Positions 25,301 to 38,381 of a stretch of 64,000 nt of DNA are shown here, piece after piece. Within the stretch, counting starts at the first letter, position 1. Each line of letters begins with the position of its first letter. Source of the stretch: Nematostella vectensis (lineage: Eukaryota > Cnidaria > Anthozoa > Actiniaria > Edwardsiidae); the NCBI RefSeq assembly GCF_932526225.1, contig NC_064040.1, forward strand, positions 5,367,181-5,431,180. Reading direction: 5' to 3'. The notes below the pieces were generated by a model. It was given only the letters and a program-made list of their open reading frames with translations. It made no database searches and had not been told where the DNA came from. The position numbers and the translations under genes were made by a program.

Positions 25301-26483
25301 ACAGAGAGGCCTGAAATGTATACCCTGTTCAGGACAGAGAGGCCTGAAATGTATACCCTGTTTAGGACAGAGAGGCCTGAAATGTATACCCTGTTTAAGA
25401 CAGAGAGGCCTAAAATGTATACCCTGTTCAGGACAGAGAGGCCTGAAATGTATACCCTGTTTAGGAAAGAGATCCCTGAAATGTATACCCTGTTTAGGAC
25501 AGAGAAGCCTGAAATATATACCCTGTTTAGGACAGAGAGGCCTGAAATGTATACCCTGCTGAAGACAGAGAGGCCTGAAATGTATACCCTGTTGAGGACA
25601 GAGAGGCCTGAAATGTATACCCTGTTGAAACAGAGAGGCCTGAAATGTATACCCTGTCGAGGACAGAGAGGCCTGAAATGTATACCCTGTTGAAGACAGA
25701 GAGGCCTGAAATGTATACCCTGTTTAGGACAGAGAGGCCTTAAATGTATACCCTGTTCAGGACAGAGAGGCCTGAAATGTATACCCTGTTCAGGACAGAG
25801 AGGCCTGAAATGTATACCCTGTTTAGGACAGAGAGGCCTGAAATGTATACCCTGTTCAGGACAGAGAGGCCTGAAATGTATACCCTGTTCAGGACAGAGA
25901 GGCCTGAAATGTATACCCTGTTTAGGACAGAGAGGCCTGAAATGTATACCCTGTTTTGGACAGAGAGGTCTGAAATATATACCCTGTTTAGGACAGAGAG
26001 GCCTGAAATGTATACCCTGTTCAGGACAGAGAGGCCTGAAATGTATACCCTGTTTAGGACAGAGAGGCCTGAAATGTATACCCTGTTCAGGACAGAGAGG
26101 CCTGAAATGTATACCCTGTTCAGGACAGAGAGGCCTGAAATGTATACCCTGTTCAGGACAGAGAGGCCTGAAATGTATACCCTGTTTAGGACAGAGAGGC
26201 CTGAAATGTATACCCTGTTCAGGACAGAGAGGCCTGAAATGTATACCCTGTTCAGGAAAGAGAGGCCTGAAATGTATACCCTGTTCAGGACAGAGAGGCC
26301 TGAAATGTATACCCTGTTCAGGACAGAGAGGCCTGAAATATATACCCTGTTTAGGACAGAGAGGCCTGAAATGTATACCCTGTTCAGGACAGAGAGGCCT
26401 GAAATGTATACCCTGTTTAGGACAGAGAGGCCTGAAATATATACCCTGTTTAGGACAGAGAGGCCTGAAATGTATACCCTGTC
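22385..26483. repeat. 33-bp minisatellite, about 4.1 kb
   Basis: The unit is 33 bases, built from ACAGAGAGGCCTGAAATG and TATACCCTGTTYAGG, repeated roughly 120 times with variants (TTCAGG, TTTAGG, TTTTGG, TTGAGG; ATGTATA or ATATATA). Because 33 is a multiple of three and the unit lacks stops in several frames, long open frames of up to 280 codons appear on both strands. They are a by-product of the repeat. Variant blocks recur at 231 bases (7 units) at about 24782 and 25012, indicating higher-order duplication. Confidence 0.97.
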
Positions 26484-26691
26484 CAGCGGCATGTCCCTGT
26501 ATAGCCCATATGAGGGAGTACCTCCCCCCCCAGGCTTCTTAAGCATTTCAAACATATGATATGAGGACGACTTAGGACTCCACTGAGCACTACTCCACCC
26601 ATAGTCTTTCTTCTACAACAATTTCAGTCAAAATGGGTGGGGAAGGTGGCAGTGGTGGGGGGGATTCACATCCTACCATGGATGCTTAACA

Positions 26692-28139
26692 TACGAAAGC
26701 CGAGAAGGGCCATCAGATTTCCGAGATAATAATTTCCGAGATGATTATTTCAGAGATAATAATTTCAAAGATAAATATTTCAGAGATGATAACTTGAGAT
26801 GCTAATTTCAGAGATCATAATTTCGGATAAAGAATTCTGCCGGCTTACTGAGCATGCAGCACTCGACCAACACAACAATTCCCCCACAGCTATGTTTGGT
26901 CCTGAGGAGTTCTTCAAGTTTTCCCATATTCTGCCCTTACTAAGGTTTGTTTATGTTCATAATTCATATTAAAAATAATATAAATATATCCCACGCAAGT
27001 CAAAAGCGCCACGAAGTCATCGGTGGAGCTATACAATACAGAAAACTATCCACGCCATGTAGACTTAGACGTGCATGTATACTGAATCCTGTGAAGACTA
27101 CAGCGGAAATATGGAGGAGCTGGTGCAACTCATAAAGCCAAACTACACCTACCAACTAACGCAGCTGAGGCTCTAGAATTATTTTCAGAAATCACACAGA
27201 AACTTAAAAAGTTTCACCAATTTTAATGTAGCAGATGATGAAGGAGGCCGAGTATTCAAGTAACATGAAGACCAGATTCATCCCGTTTCAGAAATGTAAT
27301 TGTTTCGTTTATGCAGAGACAAGATAATGTTGTTGTTTTATTTAACTGCCTTTTTTTTAACTGGCTTTTTTTGATGTATTATATTCTATCAACCAAGGGC
27401 GAATCCAGGATTCCCAACGGGGGGGGGGGGGGGGGGGGGGGGGCACCGACGGAAGGTAAAAGTGTGTAAATTAGTTTCCATACAATACCACGGAGGGCAT
27501 CGATATTTCCAGTGGAATCACACAACATCCTAAATTTATGCTAATATTACGCATTGCTATTTTTACGGGACATCGAAATACTGCGGCATACCTATAATAA
27601 TTCCACACAATCATGTATTATGTAAATGAAATATGAGTGTCTTACACAGACACAAGGTCAATCAATCAATCAATTTTATTTATCACCTTTATGTAACTCT
27701 TTTAATTTTCATGTTTCTCCGCGTGATCATCTCATATCCCCTATCGTTATTGCTTGAATGTAAATTTCCTAATTAAAGGCCCCCGTTACTCAGTAAAATG
27801 ATCAACAAAACAACATAACCGTGTTCTTGTCAGAAATGTGATCCAACATCTTGCCACTACTGGACATAGTAGTCTGTGGGTTGGGAATCATAGGTGGGCA
27901 AAAATGTCCGCCGCAGTTGGTCGGTCCGCCACCGTGCCTAAAGGCTTAGAGACCTGGCCGAAATTATCTTCTCTGAAATAATCTTCTCTAAAATAATCAT
28001 CTCTGAAATTATCATCTCTGAAATTATTATCTCTGAAATTATCATCTCTGAAGTTAACATCTCTGAAATTATCATCTATGAAATTATCATCTCTGAAATT
28101 ATTATCTCTGAAATCTGATGGCCCTACTCGGCTTTCGTA
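26692..28139. mobile_element. TIR DNA transposon, non-autonomous, 1448 bp
   Basis: The termini are TACGAAAGCCGAG on the left and CTCGGCTTTCGTA on the right, followed inwards by inverted GGGCCATCAGATTTC. TTAACA lies directly outside both ends (26686-26691 and 28140-28145), a perfect 6-bp target site duplication. Inside each end is an array of short units (GAGATAATAATTTC on the left, ATCTCTGAAATTATC on the right) that are reverse complements of each other. The middle has a 25-base G run (27419-27443), probably part of a nested repeat, and no transposase frame. Confidence 0.88.
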
Positions 28140-28895
28140 TTAACAGTCTTGCTAGATGGGTAGACAAAAAGCCTTCTACTGGTCTGATTCATGACAAGGT
28201 TTATCTATAGAGACTTCAAAGTAGACGGTTTAAAGTCTGCCATATGATATCTACTTTGTGCAAGTGATGTTATTTTCAGCTCTTGATGTGTAGTTATAAA
28301 AAGCCTATGCAGGTATTTGTCGCAAAAAAAAAAAATAATAATTTAACAAACCTGAATCACGTTTTGCCAAATCAATAGCACAACATACTAATTTAATACA
28401 AAAGGGGGCAGGATAATTTGACATTTTTTATTCGTGCGTGGTACAAGTGGTCCCGGTGTAGAAGTGCACAAGCACCCTTACCTCCTTAAAGAAATGCTTT
28501 AGCTGCTCTGTAGATAACTGCCCTGGCTTTCTCTTTGTTGGCTGAGGTGGTGGTACGGTGTAGATGGACGGATCCGTGGATTCCCGAGCTACTGGCATGT
28601 TTAAAGGTGTGTTGTGGAGAGTGCAATATTCTAGGAGCGTTTGCTTTGCGTGACTATTGTGTTATTGTCCCGTGCCCGTCACGTGGTGTTTTTGTTTTAT
28701 TTTTTAAAAGGAAAGCCATAGATTTCATTTAAAAGATTGTCGCAGACCCAATTTTTATTCTATTATATTATGATTCAAAAAAGAAAAAGACTGCTGGATA
28801 AGAATTTTATTAAAAACCACCAAGGCTATTCGGGTACCCTGTGGCTGTGGCTATTGATACTATAGGGTTTATACCTGTGGCTGTCAGATTCCAAA

Positions 28896-31800
28896 ATGGC
28901 GTCGATGGAAAACATACGTACAAGAGTTCAGCTTCAAGAACACGGTCTTATTAACGTAAGCGAGGCTTTGAACACGATAATCCGTAGATCACGGTATCAT
29001 CTAATGTCTGATGTGTAAATCGATCAATTCTTGTAGACACATAGCTCTGATTTCCCGGGTAATTACACTGACTACGACGACACGTGGACTCAAGAAAAGT
29101 TTGAAGAAGTAAGGCTTTACGTCCTCTTTCCATTTCACAGCATCCCTTCTTGTTCCAAGTGAAAGAAATGTTTCTGTATTAGGTGCTGTATTGTTATGTT
29201 TCCCCACTTCTTAGCAGGAGAAGTAAATCACAATTCACCAAAATCACCAATTCGTGTATCACAGATCTTGGATTTTAATTTGTCTCTTTCATAATTCATA
29301 ATAAATAAAAAAGGCTGTTCATGGATCAAGAAAATAACTCTTACTGCCCCTTTGTTATGGTATGTTATGCGAGAGTGAAACAGTTTGAAGAAAAAGAAAA
29401 AGTAATACAAAGGCACAATATATACATATATATAAAAAAGAAATATATGGGTAAAAACTATCAACCACAAAAGAGCACCATGTCCCGACTACAAAAATGT
29501 GGATTATAAGCCCATCCTCCATTATTATAGATAATAATAAAGAAAAATGTAAAACAGTCGTATCAATTGTTTTTTATTTGTAGAAATTCAAGATCAACAT
29601 TACTCGCCTAACTCCTAGTGACATGGAATTTGATATGATTGGCATTGATGCTTCTGTTGCAAATGCATTTCGTAGGATTTTGTTGGCTGAGGTAACATGG
29701 ATTACAGTAAATGCTTATTTGAACCCCTGCATAGACCACTAAGATGCCAAATATTCACATGTTCAAAAATATAAGAACGATTAAAACAAACAAGGTCATA
29801 AAAAGCTGTAGTCTAAATTTTGCAATAGCACCCCACCTTGCTTTAGCCAATCCTTAAAGTAGAATAAGTGCCCAGTGTGCTAAAATAAGCATTTGCTGAA
29901 GGGGACAATTTAAAGCCTACTGTATATACAGGACTTTAAGCAGGGGTTAGTGGTTGTGTACCTGTGAAGCAGGAAGTCAACTGTATTGAGTATGATATGG
30001 GCTCTTACATAATTAAAATATTCACAAGAAAAAAGGGGTTCAGTACATGATATATATTTTGAAAACAATTGTTTTTGAAATAAAAACACCTCCAACCCTG
30101 TTTCAGGTACCTACAATGGCAATTGAGAAGGTTTTCCTGTACAATAACACATCAATAATACAAGATGAGGTACAGTGATTAACCATTCATAATCATTTTC
30201 TTATTTCTGCACCTCATGAATAACTTTTCTTGGACAAAATATTAGGTTCTTGCACATCGTCTAGGTCTGATACCAATACATGCTGACCCAAGACTCTTCA
30301 ATTATAAAAAACAAGGTGTGTAATTCTGTCCATAGATAGTGTAACATTAACTATAAAACATGTTGTGTGGTGGAAACCATTGAAAAAAAAATGCCTAAGA
30401 CAAAAGCAACCTTAATTAAGCCATTGAGTGCACCTATGCCTAAGGGATGTCTTGGTTCTGAAAATAATTAACACACAAGACGATGTAGATACAACATATA
30501 GATTTGTATATGAAGTGTATCCTTATTACCTCTAATAAGGATATGATAATTTACACTTTGATGAGTAAGAAACAATGATTTTCAGCCATGGGATATGGCC
30601 TCAAATATACTTACAATTGCACAACTTTTTGGATGTGAATCTTAGGTGATGAAGAAGCCCAGGATGATACAACTTTAGTTTTTGAACTTAAAGTTAAATG
30701 CATTAAGAATAAAAATGCACCAAAAGATGCAACAGACCCGGATGAGCTATACATCAACTCAAAGGGTAAGAAATCATTCACCCACCAATTTTTGAAATCC
30801 TCAATCCTTCCATGCATTATCAGAGACCACTAGAGCAGGGAAATGTATTGTCTAACCTTTAGGCTTATGCTTTCAATACACATCTAGTAGTTTACAGCCC
30901 AGTTACCATACAGTATTTACTTGAATAAGCACCTCCCCAGAATAAGCGCCCCCTCCCATCCCCAGGTTTTATGTAACTAAGTAAAATGACTATCATACAT
31001 TTATACATTTAGTTTCAAGAAAGCACTTGAGTGAGCACATAGACTCTGGGCAAGAAAGATACAAATTTAATGGATGAAAGTTTATTGAAAAAATCTACTT
31101 CAAGTTTTAATAATGATATAGAGAAAAGAAACTGTTGTTGTAGCATAAAATTGACATTAAATGAATAGAAACATTCTTCGTTTTTTTGGTGAAATTTGCC
31201 CATTTAGCGCCTCCTCCGAATCAGCACCCTGTCTGAGAGTAAAAAATTTAATAAGCATCAGTGCCCTTATTTGAGAACATTATTCAAGAGCATCCCCTTC
31301 CCCTCTCCCGCATTTCTCTTTTGCCTTTCCTGTACCATCCACTATCCAATTGGACTTATATACAAAAATAACATTTTATTTTGTCAGTTACCACAGATCA
31401 CTTGAAATGGATTCCTACACCACAACAAGCTCAGAAGGTATTGTTGCGTTAGGTTCCCGTGAGGATTTCGCCACAAACCGTATAACAATCCAACGATGTG
31501 TAAAGATATATTTATTCGATCTAGAATGAATGAAAGTTATTGATTTACATTGATTGCATGGAATCAAAGCTTATTTACAGTTATTCAAACTCACAAATTA
31601 ACTTACTTCTGTGGCGTATCCGATCGTGTTTTCTGATTCTCAAAGTCCTGGTTAGCTGTAGGTTTTGTAATCGTACTGGTTAGCTGTATTTCAGAGTTCC
31701 GATCTCGGTTACTGTTGATCTGACTGATTTACAATGGATTATAATCACGTGGTTGAAATCGATATTAACGAAACTGTCACTTGTCACTTATGTAATAGAT

Positions 31801-34800
31801 TTATGCCGAAACAGGTATGTGAGTGATTGAATATCAATAGTTGTAGCCTAAAAAGCAAGATAGGGCCTAAAAAAACTTAGATTTTCCTGGAAAACATGAC
31901 CCCAGACACCCTAAGATTGAAGCATATTCATCTTCGTCTCTCTGAGAAAAATTGGCTGCTGCCAAATAATTCATTTTTACAATGTTTTTTCAAACCCTTT
32001 TGAAACACTGTAGCTTATTTAGCACTCGTACACTCTAATGTATTTTTTGTGTGTGCTGGCCTAAAAACTACACTCTCCTTCATAGGTTTGTGGTAAACAC
32101 TTTACAAGGGCACTCAAAACTTTACTATAGCCTTCTAAATAACATTATTTATCTTCATGTACCAGAGAAAAAAATTGCTACTGCCAAATAATAAGTAGCT
32201 TATTTTAGCACTTCTACACACTATTTTTTTTTTTTTAAATAACGCTACACTTTGCTTCACAGGTTTATGAAAACCACTTTACTAGGGCACTGGGGCTTTC
32301 TTCATAATCAACTTCACAACAATACTTTTATGAAAAACTGGTTTATGAGAAATAGACCATAGAAATTCTAAGTTTTAATAATCAAGGTTTAACTTCAAAG
32401 CATTTATTAAGCAGTCAAGACTGATTAGGAATAATTCCTTATAAGATCCCCCAGTCTTTTAGCAACTCTTTCTCACCATAATAGAATTGAAAAATCCGTT
32501 CTATAATTATATTCCACAGACAGTTCGCTTTCTTTATGTAATTTGTGGTGGTTGTTTATTCCTTAGATGTAAATATTAATTTTTAATACAAAAACATCGT
32601 ATTCCAGTGAACTATTCGATATATTTTTATCGAGTTTTTAAAATAAATAACACTGTAGAAAAAAAAACATTTCAAGTATGGTAATATTTCACTTTCCTCC
32701 TACGAAAGAGGTCTGTACAGGACCCGAAATGATCCAAGGACCCGAAACGATCCCCAAAAGTTCCCCAACTGATCCCGGGACCCGAAACGATCCCCAAAAG
32801 TCCCCGTATTGAACCCCAAGGAATTGCAGTAATGGACAACAAAAGGAATGTGTAAGGATTGGCTTTCACTTTTAAAAACATATGAAACATTTAGCTTTAT
32901 TTGTGTTATTAAAAGGAAATTTACATTAACTAAAACTATAGTATTAAGATATTAATATAGGACTGCGGGGGAAATACAGTGGTTGAGTCAGAAATTGGGG
33001 TCAACTAACAATTCCGGTGATAGTAATTTGAAGAACACGGTGTGGATAAATCATCTTTACATAACAAGCCAAAAAGAAAGGATAGGACATGCTGGTTGTC
33101 AAATGAATATTAATTTTTAGGGGTGATGTTTACCGGAAATGAGAGTCATGTGTCGGAACCGTTTGGTTGATCTGAGCAAAGCTGTGCTATGTTTATGCTG
33201 TATTCCTTACAGTAGCAATTGAAAGTTGTGTATTTGTTTTGAACTCTGTTTATGTGTTTAACGCCGGGCAATTTAATAAATAGAAGTATTGTATTGGAAT
33301 TTAATATTTTTAAGTCACGTTGTTTAGAAATTGAGTCGCTGTCAACCCTTAATTATGCTTCAAGAATTGCAAGTATTTCTTCTGCTTTCCCTTTGTCCAT
33401 TACCGCAATTCCTTGGGGTTGATTTCGGGGACTCCTCGGTGTCGTTTCGGGTCCTGGGATCATTTCGGGTCCTTACAGGTCTTTGTTTAGACTACATCGT
33501 GAATATTATCCAGCTGTTCTATTTATACATATGTGTAATTATAATTAGTGCAGTTATTAACGTTGATTGTCAGAAAGACACGTTTTTCTGGGCATCTATT
33601 GTTTTATTGTTCTTGTTGTCTTGTTCTTTTCCTCAGCAGTATGAAAAAAAATATTATGACGGATATTTACTGAGTATTGCCAGGGTCGACATGTTTCTGA
33701 TATTAATTTTCAACTCTTTTTCGCCAGTGATTCGCAGCTATGAATTGGATCTGGCCAATCCCAACGAAATCTGTTTTCACTGCCTTCACCAGGGACATCC
33801 ATATAGCCTGAACCGTATTTATTTTTTAGAACTGACTTCCAGTTATTAGGAACTACTAAGTTAAACCCTTCGAATACCAATTCCTTCAAAGGAAAGTAGG
33901 ATTTAGGCGCTTTCTCTACGACATACATGTCGACCATGAGTCCATCATGCCATGTACACCCGTGGGCCAAGCAGTATTTATAACAGCTATTTCTATCTCG
34001 CAGTCTCGGATTATAAGTTCTTCTGTACAACCCGATATCTTTGTATTTCATTCGCTCGTAGCTTTCATTATCGGGCCGTAAATTGACGTCCGATTCGCTG
34101 TTTTGGAAAAAGATATCTTCCGGCAGATCTTGACTGGCGATCTTGAAAAACCGCTCATAATCTTCTAAAGGAATCTCTATATCTGCATCAGAATCCCACG
34201 GAATAAAGCCCTTGTGTCTCGCAGCTCCTAAAAGCGTAGCTGATGTGATCCAGTATTTTATTTTGTGCTTCCTACAAACCAAATCGAACACTCTCAGCAT
34301 GCGAGTCATAGCGAGTTGCGCCTGGCGCAAGTCTGTCGCTGCAGCCGTTCTTATATCGCTACAATTCCAAGCAGTTTGGCTCGCATTACGCCACTCGCAC
34401 GTACTTCCTTCTATGTCTATGTAGAGTGAAGGGCACATGGGGCCGTGTTCGTAAGTCATTGAGCAAAATGTGCGACTCATGTTCGTATTTTCAGCTTGAA
34501 CACTTTCAGGCAACAACAAATCGGTATCATGCTGAGTCCTCGGTCTTCCCTGTGACACGAGGAAACGGGTAGGAGTTTTCAATGCGCCCAGGTTGATAAA
34601 TGTCACAAGTAAGATGCATAACAATAAGCACAAGAACAAGACACGTTGTTTTCTCATTAAGTTTGAAATCATGTTTTCTTCTTCGACGAGCCGCCCCTTC
34701 CCCGCTGGCGAGAAGTAGAGCACTGAATGATTAATTAACCATTACTCAATAATGTCACCGACATTTCTACACACACGTGATTCAAATTAAAGTCCGCTTG

Positions 34801-37800
34801 ATGCGGGAAACAATAGATCTACAATTGTTTTTGCAGAAAGCTGCCTGCAGTTTTTTAGTACCGTTAGCGTTAGGGGCTGCAGTTTCCCGATTGCGCAAAG
34901 CTTGGAATTTAAGATTTAGAGCATTTGTCAAGTAAGGATTGAATTTTGTTACCATAGCGCTAATAGCGCTTAACAATGGATGATGTCTTTTAGATTTTGC
35001 AAATACTCACCATACGCGGAAACTTTTGTTCAAACCATACCCCTTAGACAGTGAAGTTTTAAAAAAATCTGAAAGTCAGAAATACTATATTTAAAATCCG
35101 AATATTTTGCAGTGTAGTCTGCTTAGCAGCCGATTTTAGTGTTACGCACACCTTAAACACGAGGTTCCTCTATTTTATTCGACTGGAATAAAACTATTGC
35201 AGTTGATAAATTAGTGATTTGCTGTCCACGCAAGTGCATAAATTATTCTCGCGCATTGATGAAAATGCTCGTATTTTAGAGCGCACAAAGCTTGGTATAG
35301 AACTATTTCTCTTTAAATAGAAACATTTTAAGTGGACAAGTCTAGAAATGTAATATTTAATTTTATTTTGAATATGAAATTTGAATTTTTGTCAAGCGAA
35401 GTGTGATCACATTCCATTTCGCAATTTAGACAATACAGTATACGATAACCAGTTCCGTATCACTTCATATTAACATTGCTCTATCCTTTGGCGGAGGGCC
35501 CAATGCTCATGATTTTTTTCTTAGACGCCTACAAATTTACTTATGCATATAATATGAACAGAAAAGACTACACATTTTCAAATTTTATTGATTTATATGG
35601 TATTTTCTGTTTGCACATTGTGGGAGTAACATATTTACTGGATAACATATCACATCCCTTCCTTTTTGCTCTTAATTTATTTATAAAAATGGTTTTAACG
35701 CAATGCAGCAGGTTAACAAACCAACAATCGTCAATGGGCTTTTGCTCGCGTGTCGCTAACAAATCCATATTGCAAGAAACAAAACGGTGTGATATAAATC
35801 TTCCAAAATAAATGCCACAACCTACACAGATACTGAGACGGCAAAATAGACAAAATGCAAAAATGTAGATTATAAGGTGAGCCTAGAATTGGGTGATTTA
35901 TTTTGATAATTTTCGTGCACGAGAGCTCAACAAAAAGTGAATCTACGGCCTCCAATGCGTTGTTGAATTCTTTAAAGAGTTCTGCAATAACCATCTCCCA
36001 TATCCCTTTGTAAGCTAGCCAGCTAATGATTTAGCTATGGTTAATCTTGGCCGTTTTATTCAATATATCAATTACAGTTTCAGTAATTATTTTAATATAG
36101 AATAATATTTTATCGAGCGCTAACTAATATCAAAGAGGGTTGTCTTTAAAATGAAGTTCTTTATTCATCCGACTGACAGAAATAAAAGGCCCAAATTATA
36201 AAAATTAACCGTTTAGAATTAACATTACGTTTTTACCCATATACTGGAATAAAATGATTAATTGAGAACGGGATAATCAAATCAATCCTTTTCGCCGCTT
36301 TATATCTGCAGTCAAACCAAAAACAAACTATGGGCGCAGGGTGATACGGAACTATTCCCACGTCCTCCGGGAAGCACGAAAAACTAAAAGCAATGTAAAT
36401 CGAAAAAATCGCATCAAGCCAGAAAAAAAAAACCATACACATTACCAGACATTCTTTCTTCTCAGCATCCGTATAAAAAATAGGACATTTTTGTTAAAGG
36501 AGGTATTGTTTTCATCTGACTTTCGTGACGCCGGTCAGTTCACTGTGCAGTAAACGCCGCTTCGAAATAACGATACTTTCTGAACAAACCATTTGGATGA
36601 AAAAAGCTTGATTTATATCTCAGGAAAGGTTAATAGTTTTGCATTATTTAGGTAGTTTTGGATTGTTCAAATCTACAATCTACAAATGCTGAGTGATACG
36701 GAACTAGGACTGCTACGGAACTGGTTATCGTACTGTAGCCATAAAAAACGACCAAAAGAGGTGAGATTTTGCGTCGTTTAGGATCGATAAAGAGATATGA
36801 AGGGTTTTTTTTTTTCACGTAAAACCATCAATATTCCAACTGGTAGCACACGAAAATTCTGGTAAAAACTAACTTTGCAAACTTCGCAATTGATTTGTCT
36901 TTATTTTTACGCTATAAGACTAAGTTCAAACGTCGTATTATCTATGAGCCGTATTCAATGCAAATGCTTGCAAATGAATTGAGTCGATTGTTTCATCTAC
37001 ATCTGCATGCATCGGTTACGGCTCATGGATAATACAACGTTTGAACTTAGCCTAACTGTCATCACAATGTTATTGTTTTGACAGTATTTGCGTTTTTGCC
37101 TTCAAGGATCCGTCGCCGAATTTCCGAATTTTTTGTAAAAAACTTTTAAATTTAACCTCAAGGGGTTGTTTATTTAATGTCATCTTATAAAGCAAGGATT
37201 CATTAATAAAGTTTCAAGAATCTACGAGAAATTTAAAATTCAACTTTAGGCTTTAAACAATTGTCCGAGATTATCGCAAAAAGAACGAAATATAACTTAA
37301 AATATCATCAAAGGTTCGAACCTCAAGAGGTAAAAGAGAGGTGTTAAGGTGTTAGTCTATAGTTATAAATCTTTTAAAAATCGTGCAAATTCAAAAGTTA
37401 GTTCCAAGAGGGGGTTGGGGGAGGTCGCGCAATATATACGCGATTGGAAAAATACTTTTGGGCCTTTTATGTCACGTTCTTGGTGTTTTGAAATTCAGAA
37501 TGGACTTTGGACCTCGCAACACCAAATTGCATTTGTAAAGTAAATTATCAAAACTGGTTCACGAAATCATGCCTCGATATGCCTTTTTACTATTTATCCA
37601 ATTATTCAACCAAGCATCTTAAGTAATTAGGGAAGAGTACCGACCCGAATTACTCATTTCTATTTAGATGGTTTATCAGGATTTCGTCAGGATTTCGTTA
37701 TTTCTCTTTCATTACTAAATGAAACAGCGATAAATGTGTGGCTAATTTAGGCTCTTTTGCGGTTTGATATACCCCTCACACAGTGCTGGATCCTGTAAGT

Positions 37801-38350
37801 TGACACACCACGGGTGATGAGATAAGGTAAGGTGGCAGTTCCTTGAGGTTGTATCAACAAATGGTCGAAGAGACGTCTACGGTTGCAACGCTTACTTCGG
37901 AAGCCATAGAGACAAAACATTAGCACCATCAAACCATAATCATACCACTGAAATATCCTATTGTCCTTGGTTTGATGTCACCTTGTGCACCGTTTCTTAT
38001 TGTAAACATTGTAGTCTCTATGATAACATTACCTTTATGGTAACATTACCTCTATGGTAACATTATCTCTATGATAACATTATATCTATGGTACCTTTAT
38101 GGTAACATTACCTTTATTGTACCATTACCTCTGTGATAACATTACCTCTATGGTAACATTATCTCTATGGTAACATTTCCTTTCCTCTATGATAACATAA
38201 CCTTATGATTTTTCTGTTGTTAGTTCGGCCCACAAGATATCCGTCCTGTTCATAATGATATTCTTATTGCAAAGCTTCGACCAGGACAGGTAAGTCGTCC
38301 ATTCAAGAGGCCATCTCCCCTACACATATCTTTCTAGATCAGGCCTGTAC

Positions 38351-38381
<31 letters not shown>

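Noticed and set aside
22450-26559. Long open frames (213-280 codons) on both strands of the 33-bp repeat
   Set aside because: They follow from a stop-poor unit whose length is a multiple of three; frames switch at unit-length irregularities, and stop-bearing unit variants are frequent. No start context, splice site or family.
31440-31840. Possible solo LTR in POLR1C intron 7
   Set aside because: The left end looks LTR-like (TGTTGCG), but no matching CA end, target duplication or second copy was found.
33331-33849. 172-codon plus-strand frame in POLR1C intron 7
   Set aside because: It spans one arm of an inverted repeat and then the antisense of the LicD gene end; it has no own features.
34673-34723. 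Upstream ATG for LicD gene 1 (and 46292 for LicD gene 2)
   Set aside because: Both extend the protein with residues that do not match between the paralogues and push the membrane anchor inwards; the inner ATGs give the short tail plus anchor expected of type II Golgi enzymes.
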